A stretch of DNA of 64,000 nucleotides from Laspinema sp. D2d (GTDB lineage Bacteria; Cyanobacteriota; Cyanobacteriia; Cyanobacteriales; Laspinemataceae). A program made the position numbers and the translations under genes. Each line of letters starts with the position of its first letter. Within the stretch, counting starts at the first letter, position 1. This document shows positions 55,691 through 64,000 of the stretch, piece after piece. The notes beneath the pieces were generated by a model. That model was given only the letters and a program-made list of their open reading frames with translations, was not told the origin of the DNA and ran no database searches. The stretch spans positions 1-64,000 of the forward strand of contig NZ_JAMXFC010000024.1 in assembly GCF_025370755.1 (NCBI RefSeq), given 5' to 3'.

Positions 55691-57130
55691 ATGAGTGCAG
55701 CAGGCACCTCAGAGGAAATCGTATTTGGTACCGATGGATGGCGGGGGATTATCGCCCGGGATTTTACCTTTGCCAACGTGCGGAAGGTGACGAGGGCGAT
55801 CGCCGCTTATCTGGAAACCGCCTACAGTAAAGATAAACCCGTTTTAATTGCTTATGACCCCCGCTTTTTAGCAGACCAATTTTCTCAAACAGCGGCGGAA
55901 GTCTTAGCAGATTTGGGTTGGACTGTCAAGATGACGGACCGGGATTGTCCGACTCCGGTGATTGCTTATAATGCCCGCCATCTGAATACTGCCGGTGCGT
56001 TGATGTTCACCGCATCCCACAACCCGGCCCCTTATTGTGGCATTAAATATATCCCCGATTATGCGGGTCCTGCTACCCCAGAAATCACCGATACCATTGT
56101 GGCAAATATTGCCAAGGCATCGGATGCACCGCCCTCGGGTAAGAATACCGATAAAATTTCCATTTTTGACCCTAAACCTGCTTATTTGGAATTCATCTAC
56201 ACCTTGCTGGATGTGGATACCATTCGTAAGGCGAAACTCAAGGTCAAATATGATGCATTGTATTCCACGTCCCGGGGTTATTTAGACCTAGTTTTAGAGC
56301 ATTGCGGTTGCGAAACTGAAAGCTTCCACACTTGGCGGGATGTCCTGTTTGGGGGAGGAATGCCTGAACCCAAAGGGGAAATGCTGGTGGAGTTGGTGGA
56401 TGCCGTCAAAAAAGATAATGCCGATTTGGGTTTGGCAACGGATGGGGATGCCGATCGCTTCGGGATTGTGGATGAAAAAGGAAATGTTCTTACCCCCAAT
56501 ACCATCCTGCTATTATTAGCAAAGCATTTGCTCCAAAATAAAGGCAAAAAAGGTGCGATCGTCCGCACAGTTGCCACGACTCACCTGTTAGATAACCTGG
56601 CGGAAAAATACGGTTTAACCCTCTATGAAACCGCTGTTGGGTTTAAATATGTCGGGGAAAAAATGCGGGAAACGGATGTGCTCATCGGCGGAGAAGAATC
56701 CGGCGGTTTGAGCATTTTGGGTCACATTCCCGAAAAAGATGGCATTCTGGCTGATATGTTGGTGGCTGAAGCAGTCGCTTTCGCCGGTAAACCCCTGAGT
56801 CAATTGGTGGAAGAGGTGATCGCCGAAGCGGGCGGTCCTCTCTATAACAACCGTCTGGATTTACACTTAACAGAAGCCCACAAAGCGGCAGTTCTGGACG
56901 CTTACCTGAAAAATCCCCCGACAGAAGTTGCGGGAATTCACGTCAAAGAAGTGGGTCGCAAAGATGGGATTAAACTCTATCTTGAAGATGGCGGATGGGT
57001 GTTGTTACGTCCCTCGGGAACGGAACCTTTGATTCGGGTTTATATGGAAACAAATTCTCCCGAAAAACTCCAAAAAGTCGGCCAAGAAATGCAGGCTAAA
57101 ATCGATAAACTGGCTCCGGTTGCTGCCTAG
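55691..57130 (+). CDS. Phosphoglucomutase/phosphomannomutase family protein
   Basis: A 479-residue alpha-D-phosphohexomutase with intact catalytic loops. They are phosphoserine TASHNP (about residue 100-105), metal-binding DGDADR, sugar-binding GGEESGG and phosphate-binding RPSGTEPLIR. It interconverts hexose-1- and hexose-6-phosphates for glycogen, cell-wall or GDP-mannose synthesis. Which hexose is used cannot be fixed from sequence. I prefer the ATG at 55691 (MSAAGTSEEIVFGTDGWRG); an ATG-like start 24 bases upstream would add eight residues. It contrasts with the degenerate mutase half in the guanylyltransferase fusion at 10623-13163. A perfect terminator follows. Confidence 0.94.
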   Translation: MSAAGTSEEIVFGTDGWRGIIARDFTFANVRKVTRAIAAYLETAYSKDKPVLIAYDPRFLADQFSQTAAEVLADLGWTVKMTDRDCPTPVIAYNARHLNTAGALMFTASHNPAPYCGIKYIPDYAGPATPEITDTIVANIAKASDAPPSGKNTDKISIFDPKPAYLEFIYTLLDVDTIRKAKLKVKYDALYSTSRGYLDLVLEHCGCETESFHTWRDVLFGGGMPEPKGEMLVELVDAVKKDNADLGLATDGDADRFGIVDEKGNVLTPNTILLLLAKHLLQNKGKKGAIVRTVATTHLLDNLAEKYGLTLYETAVGFKYVGEKMRETDVLIGGEESGGLSILGHIPEKDGILADMLVAEAVAFAGKPLSQLVEEVIAEAGGPLYNNRLDLHLTEAHKAAVLDAYLKNPPTEVAGIHVKEVGRKDGIKLYLEDGGWVLLRPSGTEPLIRVYMETNSPEKLQKVGQEMQAKIDKLAPVAA

Positions 57131-57142
57131 TAACTCCCCAGG

Positions 57143-57178
57143 AAACGGCAGGGGTTTAAATCCCTGCCGTTTGTTGTT
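57143..57178 (+). terminator. Rho-independent terminator of the phosphoglucomutase gene
   Basis: Perfect 11-base arms AAACGGCAGGG and CCCTGCCGTTT around an 8-base loop, followed by GTTGTTGT. It starts 12 bases after the stop codon. Confidence 0.85.
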
Positions 57179-57198
57179 GTAAATGAGGATAAAACAGT

Positions 57199-57429
57199 AT
57201 GCCCATTACCAAACTGATTCCAATCTTAGTCAGTGCGATCGCCGCCATTTGGGTCGTCGCGATCGCCCTCCTATCGGTCCAAAATGCTACCCCAGTTTCT
57301 TTACAATTTTTAGGATTTAGTTCGATTCAGCTTCCAGTAGGTCTGGTCTTAGCCGCTAGTACCGGATTAGGGATGATTGGAGGGGCACTGGTCCTCTCTG
57401 TGTTGAGTAAGGGGCGAAATTTTTCCTGA
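57199..57429 (+). CDS. LapA-type (DUF1049) small membrane protein
   Basis: A 76-residue protein with two hydrophobic helices (about residues 7-25 and 42-70) and the LapA-domain signature LLSVQNATPVSLQFLGFSSIQLPVG split across a turn. The second helix reads LVLAASTGLGMIGGALVLSV. LapA/LapB proteins belong to the lipopolysaccharide assembly control system in Gram-negative bacteria; a full LapB partner is not adjacent here, so the role in this organism is inferred. A terminator sits ahead, so it has its own promoter. Confidence 0.85.
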   Translation: MPITKLIPILVSAIAAIWVVAIALLSVQNATPVSLQFLGFSSIQLPVGLVLAASTGLGMIGGALVLSVLSKGRNFS

Positions 57430-57637
57430 GTCTTAATACTCCGGTTCCATTGCACTACAATTTACTGAATTTAACGGCTTGACAAACGGGCAAAAATCGG
57501 ATAAGAGTTTAACTCAATTCCCTAACCCCGATCGCCGGGTTCTATCCCCTAAACTTTTATATTTAACTCCTCTCTCACCGCATTTAAAGTCTCGACCTAG
57601 CCCCCTAAAAATCCCTTTAACCTATTTTTAACAAGCC

Positions 57638-59149
57638 ATGCACCAAGCCAAATTAGCGCGGCGGTTTTCCTTAATCCTGTTAGCGACAACCTTCTGTAGT
57701 TCCATGCCGAGGGCAGTCGGGGCGATCGCCTCCGAACCCCTCTCAACTTCTCCCATCCCGGCGATCTCCTCCGCGCCGGAACTGAGAATCTGGGAATTTG
57801 ACCCCTATACCAACGAACTGCAAATTACCGTCCCCGAGGGCGTCACCCCAGACTATTCCATCCTCACCGACCCTCTGCGGATTGCGATCGATATCCCCAA
57901 TGGCGACAATCCCGTACAATCCAGCGCCGAAAATTATCAAGGGACTGTCCGTGAAATTCGGATTGCTCAACTGGAATCGGGGATCACCCGGATTGTCATG
58001 GAATTTGCACCGGGAGTTACCCTCGACTCCAATGCCGTCACCCTCACCCCGATCGGACAAAGTAATCGCTGGGTGATTCGTCCATCAGTACAACTGGCCG
58101 AGTCCCTCCCTACTACGGTAACGGTCACGGAATCGACTGGGGACATTCGCACTCTGCCTATGTTACCGCCATCGGCAGCGAATCAGCCTCCAGCGATTTC
58201 CTTGCCCTCACCCACCCTAGAATCAGGGGAATTTAACCCCAACTCAGAACTGGAGCAAATGCCCATTCTGAATGTGCCACCCCCGCCACCGCCACCGCAA
58301 CTGTCAGAATTAAACATCCCCGTTGAAGATGCCCGATCGCTGGAAGTAACCGACGCGTTAGACTTTGAATTGCCGGTGGAAACCCCAACTGTAGCCAATA
58401 GTAGCCCCACCGTCACCGTTCCTCCCGTGGAAAGTGCGTCCGTTGAGGAGGCGATCGCCCAGAGTACCCCAGTTCCGGTGACTGTGGAACCAGAAATTGC
58501 ACCCCCCGCACCCTCCCCCACCCTGGAAACACCCAGGGCCCGGAATCCCGAGACGGATAGTATCCTCGCCTTTGGACAACCCCTGCCGACAACCGGGGCG
58601 ATCGCGACGGGTCCCGCACCTGTAAGCGCTGAAACTCCCCCATCCCTACCCGAGGAAGTCGCCGCAAATATCCCTTCTGATGTGTTGCTCTCTTCTGGAA
58701 CGGTCCTGGTTCTGAGCTATCCTGGTTCCGTGGCGATCGCCCTAGAAGATAACCTCCCCAGACAAGAAGTCTTGATTGTCTATTCCGACATTTACGATCG
58801 CACCGGCCAATTAATGGCCCCGGTTGGTACTCCAGTGATTGGCAGTTTCGTACGCGATCGGGGCAACATCCGCTTTCAAACCCAATCTATCATCCTCAAA
58901 GGTCGTGCTATCCCCTTCCTGGCGGAATCCGAACCCCTTGACGGCAATCGAGATATTTCCCAGAGAAGAACCATTAGTTATTCCGCAGTAGGGGCCGTTG
59001 CTGGTGCGGTCCTTGGGGGTTTAGCCGGAGGTCCTTTATTAGGCGGGGCCGCTGCTGGTGCCGTCACCTCACTTCTGCGTTCTGATATTGCCGCCATTGT
59101 CGAGCCCGGACAACTTCTCCCGGTGCGTTTAAGTGAACATTGGCGGTAA
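57638..59149 (+). CDS. AMIN-domain periplasmic protein with glycine-zipper tail
   Basis: A 503-residue secreted protein. A signal peptide (about residues 10-30) precedes an AMIN domain (about 48-150; LRIWEFDPYTNELQI, YQGTVREIRIAQLESGITRI), which binds cell-wall or polysaccharide and localises amidases or pilus proteins. A long Pro/Thr/Val-rich linker (about 165-340) follows. The C-terminal 150 residues have a beta-rich part (GTVLVLSYPG, VLIVYSDIYDRTGQLMAPVG) and a glycine-rich helix (AGAVLGGLAGGPLLGGAAAG). The last part recalls VirB10/TrbI-type outer-membrane channel domains. An envelope-spanning or pilus-related role is inferred. Confidence 0.8.
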   Translation: MHQAKLARRFSLILLATTFCSSMPRAVGAIASEPLSTSPIPAISSAPELRIWEFDPYTNELQITVPEGVTPDYSILTDPLRIAIDIPNGDNPVQSSAENYQGTVREIRIAQLESGITRIVMEFAPGVTLDSNAVTLTPIGQSNRWVIRPSVQLAESLPTTVTVTESTGDIRTLPMLPPSAANQPPAISLPSPTLESGEFNPNSELEQMPILNVPPPPPPPQLSELNIPVEDARSLEVTDALDFELPVETPTVANSSPTVTVPPVESASVEEAIAQSTPVPVTVEPEIAPPAPSPTLETPRARNPETDSILAFGQPLPTTGAIATGPAPVSAETPPSLPEEVAANIPSDVLLSSGTVLVLSYPGSVAIALEDNLPRQEVLIVYSDIYDRTGQLMAPVGTPVIGSFVRDRGNIRFQTQSIILKGRAIPFLAESEPLDGNRDISQRRTISYSAVGAVAGAVLGGLAGGPLLGGAAAGAVTSLLRSDIAAIVEPGQLLPVRLSEHWR

Positions 59150-59214
59150 TCCTTACAGAACAATAGGCGAACCGTTTTTACAGCTACCCCTAGATTTACT
59201 GCGATCGTCCCAAA

Positions 59215-59260
59215 ACAGACAAGGGGAGAATCGATGCGCATCGATTCTCCCCTTGTCTGT
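59215..59260. repeat. 46-bp perfect palindrome between convergent genes
   Basis: Two 23-base arms without a loop (left arm begins ACAGACAAGGGGAGAATCGA) are exactly complementary. A second small palindrome, GTCCATA-AA-TATGGAC, follows at 59259-59274. It lies between the AMIN-domain gene and bicA, which converge, so a bidirectional terminator is the simplest reading. Confidence 0.9.
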
Positions 59261-59321
59261 CCATAAATATGGACAACTGACACCCAATCCCGTTCCTCAA
59301 GAACACTTGAGGCTGTTTAAT

Positions 59322-61028
59322 TCAAGAGGGTTGCATCCTTGTTTCTGGATTACCTGGGATTAAAATATCGTTCATCTCCCGGGAATCCACTGAAATCAAA
59401 GCGACTGCTTGTTGGAGGGCCTCAACCCGAGTCGCCGTCATGTGGTGAGGGGGTAACAGTTGCACAATTCCAAACCGTTCTAATCGACGTTTAATCTGAC
59501 CGGCAGCACCGACGATAAAGACATGACGACCTTTATCTATGGCATCTTTAATGGCATTTTCGATCGCCAGAGAAGAAGTCACCCCTAACATGGGCACCTC
59601 ACTCAGGTCCAAAATCAGCACGTCAAAATTCTCCACTGCCGACTGTTCCCGAGCGATCGCTTTGGAGACTCCAAAAATCATCGGTCCACTGATATGGAAC
59701 AGCAGAATCCGGCCATTCCCTTCTTGGAGTAACAGTTTTTCTTCATCCGTCATCCGAATTTCATCATCGGCATCGGTAATCGCTTTGACATCCTGTCCAT
59801 GAAGATCGCTCATCCGTTGGATCGTCAGGATATTAGCAATAAACACCCCTACTCCAACCGCCACGATTAAATCGACAAAGACTGTCAGCGCAATCACTGC
59901 ATACATAATCAGTGCTGCTTTCACCGAGACGCGGTGAGCCCGTTTGAGGAAGGCCCAATCGATAATATCAACCCCAACCTTGAGGGCGATCGCGGCCAAC
60001 ACTGCCATTGGAATATTTTCCGTTAGACGCGCTGCCCACAAAATCACCACCAGCAAAATCGCGGAACGGGTTAAACCAGACAAAGCACTTCGGCCACCCG
60101 CTTGGATATTCACCACCGTTCCCATTGTCGCACCGGCACCGGGAAGTCCTCCGCAGAGTCCTGAAACGATATTCCCAATCCCTTGTCCGATTAATTCTTT
60201 ATCTGAATCGTGGTGAGTCCGGGTCAAACTATCAGCAATCACAGAAGTCAGCAGGGAGTCAATACAACCGAGCATCCCCAACACAATGCCATCAATCAGC
60301 ATTTCCCGAAATGCCGTGACGGTAAACACCGGCATATTTAATTGGGGCAGTCCCATTGGAATGACACCAATCGTCCGAATATCCGCAGTCGAGAAAAACA
60401 CCAGGGCAAAAACTGTCCCAACAATTAATGCCACCAATTGCGGGGGTACAATCCGCTTAAATTTGGAGGGCATGAAGAACAGAATCCCTAAAGTCAAAGC
60501 CGCTAAAATTGCTTCAGGTACGTCAATATTGCTCAAAAACATTGGCAGATTGCGCAGGGTTCCGAGTACCCCTCCTTTACTAGGATGACCTAAAAAAGGT
60601 CCTAGCTGCAGGATAATCATAATCAAGCCAATTCCAGACATAAAGCCCGAAATTACCGTGTAAGGCATCAGGGTAATGTATTTACCCAATTTGAAGATGC
60701 CGAAGATAATTTGAAACAGTCCCGCCAGCATGACCACGGTAAAGGCCATTGCTAATCCGTTCTCTGGATTTTTGGCAATCATGGAGGTCACGATCGCTGT
60801 CATGACCACGGTCATCGGTCCCGTGGGTTCAGACATCAGGGCAGGAGTTCCGCCAAACAAGGCCGCAAAAAAGCCTACGCAAACCGCACCATAAAGACCC
60901 GCTACGGGTCCGGCACCCGAGGAGACCCCGAATGCTAAGGCCATTGGCAGAGAGACGATCGCCGCCGTGACACCCCCAAAGGCATCCCCGCGTATGTTCT
61001 TCAAATCGATCTGATTAAAAATACTCAT
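59322..61028 (-). CDS. bicA: BicA-type sodium/bicarbonate symporter (SulP family)
   Basis: A 568-residue SulP transporter. It starts IFNQIDLKNIRGDAFGGVTA, has about 12-14 helices, SEPTGPMTVVMTAI and the signature GLPGAGATMGTVVNIQAGGR. It ends in a cytoplasmic STAS domain (about residues 440-560, with ILLFHISGPMIFGVSKAIA). This closely follows cyanobacterial BicA, a low-affinity high-flux Na-dependent bicarbonate importer in the plasma membrane, part of the carbon-concentrating mechanism. Other SulP members carry sulfate, but the close wording supports BicA. Length agrees with the family. Confidence 0.92.
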   Translation of the reverse strand: MSIFNQIDLKNIRGDAFGGVTAAIVSLPMALAFGVSSGAGPVAGLYGAVCVGFFAALFGGTPALMSEPTGPMTVVMTAIVTSMIAKNPENGLAMAFTVVMLAGLFQIIFGIFKLGKYITLMPYTVISGFMSGIGLIMIILQLGPFLGHPSKGGVLGTLRNLPMFLSNIDVPEAILAALTLGILFFMPSKFKRIVPPQLVALIVGTVFALVFFSTADIRTIGVIPMGLPQLNMPVFTVTAFREMLIDGIVLGMLGCIDSLLTSVIADSLTRTHHDSDKELIGQGIGNIVSGLCGGLPGAGATMGTVVNIQAGGRSALSGLTRSAILLVVILWAARLTENIPMAVLAAIALKVGVDIIDWAFLKRAHRVSVKAALIMYAVIALTVFVDLIVAVGVGVFIANILTIQRMSDLHGQDVKAITDADDEIRMTDEEKLLLQEGNGRILLFHISGPMIFGVSKAIAREQSAVENFDVLILDLSEVPMLGVTSSLAIENAIKDAIDKGRHVFIVGAAGQIKRRLERFGIVQLLPPHHMTATRVEALQQAVALISVDSREMNDILIPGNPETRMQPS

Positions 61029-61338
61029 GATTAGACTATAAATTAGAGGCTTTAATCGCCCTGCAACGAATTGGATTGTCTAATCATATAGGAACCGGAA
61101 TCCTTAGCAACAGTTTGAAAGCCTAAAAACCTTCAAAGTTTTTTATGACTATGATTACAACGACCCTTATCTAGTTCAAAAAAAGCTGCAACCTCTCTCC
61201 AGGAATCGGTTCGGGGATCAATGACTCGCGACGTATCCCGCGCGATCGCCTAGCTCTCTTGCAGTGGATTGATTGTTTTCTAGGGGGGGTATAAAGAATA
61301 ATCAATGGTTAAAACTTTAACTAGCATAAATACTCAGT

Positions 61339-61414
61339 AGACCTCTCGCTTTCATTGTAGAGTGTTCCCTTAAAAAGAGGGTGGGGGATCAATCCGGTAT
61401 TTGGTCAGATGTCT
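61339..61414. mobile_element. Diverged MITE-like copy
   Basis: It starts AGACCTCT and ends AGATGTCT, with a GGGTGGGGGATCAATCCGGTAT core like the elements at 39836-39969 and 42302-42370. The ends match less well than in the first copy, so it is an older member. Confidence 0.5.
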
Positions 61415-61527
61415 ATTCCTGATGCCTACAAATAACGCTCAATAAACTCAGTTTAACTTGCCCATAACCTATCCCCGGACTCAAACCCATGAGGAGGCAT
61501 CACCACAAGACCGATCAGGAACCCTAA

Positions 61528-61561
61528 AAATGCAAAAGGACGCGGAGGTTAATCCGCGTCC
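61528..61561 (-). terminator. Rho-independent terminator of the DUF3172 gene
   Basis: Arms GGACGCGGA and TCCGCGTCC around a 6-base loop, followed on the minus strand by TTTT. It lies about 45 bases beyond the stop codon of the minus-strand gene. Confidence 0.85.
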
Positions 61562-61605
61562 AGATATAAATGCAATATTCAAGGGGATAACGAATCCCCT
61601 GCGCC

Positions 61606-62100
61606 TTAAAAGCGTTCAGTTTCTGCCGGTGTGCCTCCAGATCCCTGGAAGAACAGATTTCCAGCGGCGTCATTCTGATAAATGCAACTAATGTTTGGGG
61701 TATTTTCCAAAGCGCCGGTGAATCCAAAGGTGTTCATCCGATTTTTGCAATCGCGCACTTGATCATTGGTGACCAGTTTGCGTTGCTCTAAAATATTCCA
61801 GGTATTGGTTCGCAGGACACATCCCGGCTGCATTTTCGGCTGGGATATATAGACATTGAAGGGATTAAGGGTGACGAAAATGCGAGTATCCATCACCATC
61901 GCACTGGCTCCATATTGAATGCAGAGTTCCGGGTTAGGGGCGCTGCGATCGATGACTTCCCGGGATGCCACGTTTTCTGGACTAAAGTTGGCGGTAGAGC
62001 TAAAGGCAATACCGATCCCGATTCCCAGCACGAACACCCCAGCTAAAATCGCCAGGGAGGTGTAGTTAAAGGGGGATGAGGATTTTGGTTTTCGATACAT
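61606..62100 (-). CDS. DUF3172 domain protein, single membrane helix
   Basis: A 164-residue protein. A short basic N-terminus and one membrane helix (about residues 13-35, SLAILAGVFVLGIGIGIAFS) precede an extracytoplasmic domain with NVASREVIDRSAPNPELCIQ, VTLNPFNVYISQPKMQPGC and NRMNTFGFTGALENTPNISC. This wording matches the cyanobacterial DUF3172 family, of unknown function. Four Cys residues (about 61, 95, 119 and 140) could form disulfides outside the membrane. A terminator follows. No operon partner. Confidence 0.9.
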   Translation of the reverse strand: MYRKPKSSSPFNYTSLAILAGVFVLGIGIGIAFSSTANFSPENVASREVIDRSAPNPELCIQYGASAMVMDTRIFVTLNPFNVYISQPKMQPGCVLRTNTWNILEQRKLVTNDQVRDCKNRMNTFGFTGALENTPNISCIYQNDAAGNLFFQGSGGTPAETERF

Positions 62101-62583
62101 GGTCTTTGGGGGTTTTGAGACGTTGGTTTGGGAGGGGTTGGAAGATCTCTATCTATTAGTATGCCGAATCTGATTCCCAGATGGCTGTTCCTCAAGGGGG
62201 CGATCGCTAGGATATTCTTCTCTTCTCTCTGCTTCAATACGGTAATCCCACCCTTTTAGAACCTGAAATCAAGCGCCAACACCTCCCAGGAACCCCGACT
62301 CCTAAGCCGCTGTATTTTTTGACCCTAGGTCAACTCGTGGTAAAATTTTAAAGCCTGTGGGCTAATTGGAAGTCTCTTAAAAAAAGATTAAGGTTTAATG
62401 AAAAAATTGGATTAACGCTAAATTTTTATTTTATTTTTACAATTTTTCAGGGTAAATGCAAGATAAAAAATGGCAAAATAGGCTTAAGGGATTAGAGGGT
62501 TCATTTCAGGGATTTCACGGTCATCTACAAAAGAGCTGCTCCGGTGAAGCCTTGACTGGGAAAGGGTGAAAGATTTCTGAGCT
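62101..62583. other. Intergenic region
   Basis: About 480 bases between the divergent DUF3172 and ComFB-like genes. The stretch 62380-62480 is very AT-rich and probably holds a promoter. No gene was supported. Confidence 0.4.
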
Positions 62584-63159
62584 TTGACTCCGCCTCGTCA
62601 ATTGGGTGAGATTTGGGCTGAAGAGTTCGGAAAATCGATCAAGTTCGGTAAAATTTTAAATGAGGAAAATTACAGGCTGTCAATTGATGAATTGACAGGT
62701 TTAATTATGGAAAAACACTTGGTAAATTTAACCTTAAAATTAGTTTCTGATCGAGTTGATTACGTTTTAAAAACTTATCCTTACTCTCTTTATAAAAACG
62801 TACTCGACGACTCAGATTTTCAGTTAGAACTCATTGCCTATATTTTAAATCGAGTCCCTAGTCTGTATGTGGTCACCGGGGACGATCGCCCGGGGATTCG
62901 ATTCTGCTTAGGGTCCTCCGAACAATTCCATTTGGAAGGGTTAATTCATGAAGGTATCCATGTGATTCTCCCCAAGGTCTTGAAAACCCCCCCCCAAGAA
63001 TTTTGTGACCTGCTTAAACCCCGTCCCTACACCAGTACAGAAAAAGGTAAATCTCAACCAACCCCAGGGGAAGCGAGTCAGGTATCCTGTCAGTGGGATG
63101 AACTAGCAATTTATGCTCGAACCAAGTGGGTTGAACAGAATGGGATGCCTATGCAATAA
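62584..63159 (+). CDS. ComFB-domain protein
   Basis: A 191-residue protein. Residues 38-110 resemble ComFB: GLIMEKHLVNLTLKLVSDRV, then LIAYILNRVPSLYVV with the conserved (Ile/Val)-Ala-Tyr-x-Leu-Asn-Arg-(Leu/Val)-Pro core. ComFB proteins in cyanobacteria have been reported to bind c-di-GMP. The remaining C-terminal part is unassigned. An in-frame stop lies one codon upstream, so the TTG at 62584 is the first possible start. A c-di-GMP link fits the diguanylate cyclase elsewhere in the window, but the two genes are about 10 kb apart. Confidence 0.7.
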   Translation: MTPPRQLGEIWAEEFGKSIKFGKILNEENYRLSIDELTGLIMEKHLVNLTLKLVSDRVDYVLKTYPYSLYKNVLDDSDFQLELIAYILNRVPSLYVVTGDDRPGIRFCLGSSEQFHLEGLIHEGIHVILPKVLKTPPQEFCDLLKPRPYTSTEKGKSQPTPGEASQVSCQWDELAIYARTKWVEQNGMPMQ

Positions 63160-63705
63160 CCCCATCACCGTTTGATTATACTCGCATAGTCTACCGTCCT
63201 AGGGAAGACAAAAATCCCATGAAACTGGGGATGCCAGAACTTCGTCTTGACTTCAAAGACAAGGCACTGCTAATTTTGGAGGACCGGAATCAAAGATTCA
63301 GGTCAATGGGCTGATTATGCAACATTTCTTAACAAAATAAAGCAACCTCTTGCGTTTTCCCAGGCATGACCTGCGGTGAAAAGTCACCCGAATGAGGGAG
63401 GCGATTGAATAGAAACGAGCATAAAGTAACGGGATATTCCGGATGGGGCATCCGCAAAGGGCGAAGGTATTCCCTCGTCAATCGCGATCGCCCTCCCCAT
63501 CACAGAAAACAGACCAACGGAAATCCCTTTTGGATGAAGTGGAGTGAAATCGCTTCCAGGGTGCATGACTTGTGGATTAAGACCGGGATCGAGGGACTCA
63601 TTCCTCAAATCTAGGGATTTAATTCGAGCCCGGGCAGACACCGGAAACGCAGGTTATGCTTGGGAAGATTTATTATAGATTAAATGTGCTAAGGGCTTGC
63701 GAATT
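63160..63705. other. Intergenic region
   Basis: About 545 bases between two plus-strand genes, with short open frames lacking motifs. No gene or RNA was recognised. Confidence 0.4.
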
Positions 63706-64000
63706 ATGACTCATTGCATCAATCCCGATTGCCAAAATTCAGAAAATACCCATTACGCTGACCAGTGTTCTAGCTGTGGGCAACCATTGCTTTTAAAAAG
63801 CCGCTACCGCTGCTTGGAACTCCTGGGTCAGGGAAAATATGGCCGCACCTTCTTAGCGGTGGATGAAGACAAACCCTCAAAACCTCGTTGCGCGATTAAA
63901 CAGTTTTTCTCCGGAAAAACTGACAAGGCGATCGCCCGATTCCGAGGGGCTACTCCTGGATCCCCAAAAGCATTGACCTCAGAACTCATGCTTTTGGATG
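63706..64000 (+). CDS. Ser/Thr protein kinase with N-terminal zinc ribbon, truncated at window edge
   Basis: The first 98 residues of a kinase that runs beyond the window. Residues 4-24 hold a zinc ribbon (CINPDC and CSSC). The kinase domain begins RYRCLELLGQGKYGRTFLAV, with the ATP-binding Lys in CAIKQFF. This layout (zinc ribbon, kinase, often a membrane tail or WD/TPR repeats) is typical of cyanobacterial Hanks kinases. The catalytic loop lies outside the window, so activity cannot be judged. The ATG at 63706 gives MTHCINPDC. Confidence 0.9.
   Translation, partial: MTHCINPDCQNSENTHYADQCSSCGQPLLLKSRYRCLELLGQGKYGRTFLAVDEDKPSKPRCAIKQFFSGKTDKAIARFRGATPGSPKALTSELMLLD

Larger units (their letters stand above)
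61029..61605. other. Intergenic region upstream of bicA
   Basis: It contains the bicA promoter region (AT-rich near 61030-61200), a diverged MITE-like copy at 61339-61414 and the terminator of the DUF3172 gene. No gene is supported. Confidence 0.5.

Noticed and set aside
63590-63640. A tRNA-like T-arm string (AATTCGAGCCCGGG)
   Set aside because: No acceptor stem, anticodon arm or D-arm could be found around it, so it is not a tRNA.

Overview
The window reads as chromosomal DNA of a cyanobacterium, probably a filamentous Oscillatoriales-type strain (the order is inference). The octamer GCGATCGC (HIP1) occurs throughout on both strands. Many genes are cyanobacterial hallmarks: the DesA acyl-lipid desaturase, the BicA bicarbonate transporter, NTRC (thioredoxin reductase fused to thioredoxin), a tocopherol-cyclase homologue, a high-light-inducible protein, a GUN4-domain kinase, the principal sigma factor SigA, and an isoleucyl-tRNA synthetase carrying the cyanobacterial CAAD membrane domain. 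No rRNA, tRNA, CRISPR array or transposase gene was recognised.

Layout. 0-10 kb: a small membrane protein, a Rad50/SbcC-type ATPase, a triple-GAF histidine kinase, then an AT-rich restriction-modification pair (ApaLI-like endonuclease plus amino-methyltransferase) set between repeats, and ssb. 10-19 kb: a mannose-1-phosphate guanylyltransferase fused to a mutase-like half that has lost its catalytic loops, a small membrane protein, a methyltransferase, CobK, a UgpC/MalK-type ABC ATPase with insertions, an Hli protein of 51 residues, and SigA. 19-25.6 kb: long non-coding stretches around a polysaccharide deacetylase and a membrane pseudokinase. 25.6-31 kb: a minus-strand cluster of CHASE2-adenylate cyclase, FecR-domain protein, RodZ-like HTH protein and an alpha/beta hydrolase. 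31-44 kb: metabolic and housekeeping genes (BrkB-type membrane protein, ThrC, DesA, a GT2-methyltransferase fusion, NTRC, a methyltransferase, a divergent macro-domain/NUDIX pair, DUF427). 44-50.4 kb: two Hanks-type kinases (one with GUN4), a small antitoxin-like gene with a truncated partner, and IleRS-CAAD. 50.6-64 kb: a CBS-PAS-GAF-GGDEF diguanylate cyclase, tocopherol cyclase, the wreck of a CHAT-domain exoprotein, an intact phosphoglucomutase, a LapA-type protein, an AMIN-domain protein, BicA, DUF3172, a ComFB-like protein and the start of a fourth Hanks kinase.

How the genes work together. Signalling is over-represented: one histidine kinase, four Hanks-type kinases or pseudokinases, one adenylate cyclase (cAMP), one diguanylate cyclase (c-di-GMP) and a ComFB-like protein, a family reported to bind c-di-GMP. 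The macro-domain and NUDIX genes fire away from each other across 42 bp and would form a two-step ADP-ribose clearance module. The intergenic DNA is rich in structured repeats: a MITE-like family with terminal inverted repeats, paired AGAAACCGGGTTTCT boxes, heptamer tandem repeats, a 46-bp perfect palindrome, and a 51-bp tandem repeat that includes the 3' end of a glycosyltransferase gene.

No single cluster is unmistakably a new system. The best candidates for a second look are the macro/NUDIX pair, the guanylyltransferase with a dead mutase half, the pseudokinase, and the FecR/CHASE2 cyclase cluster. Functions are assigned from motifs visible in the translated sequence; no database search was run.
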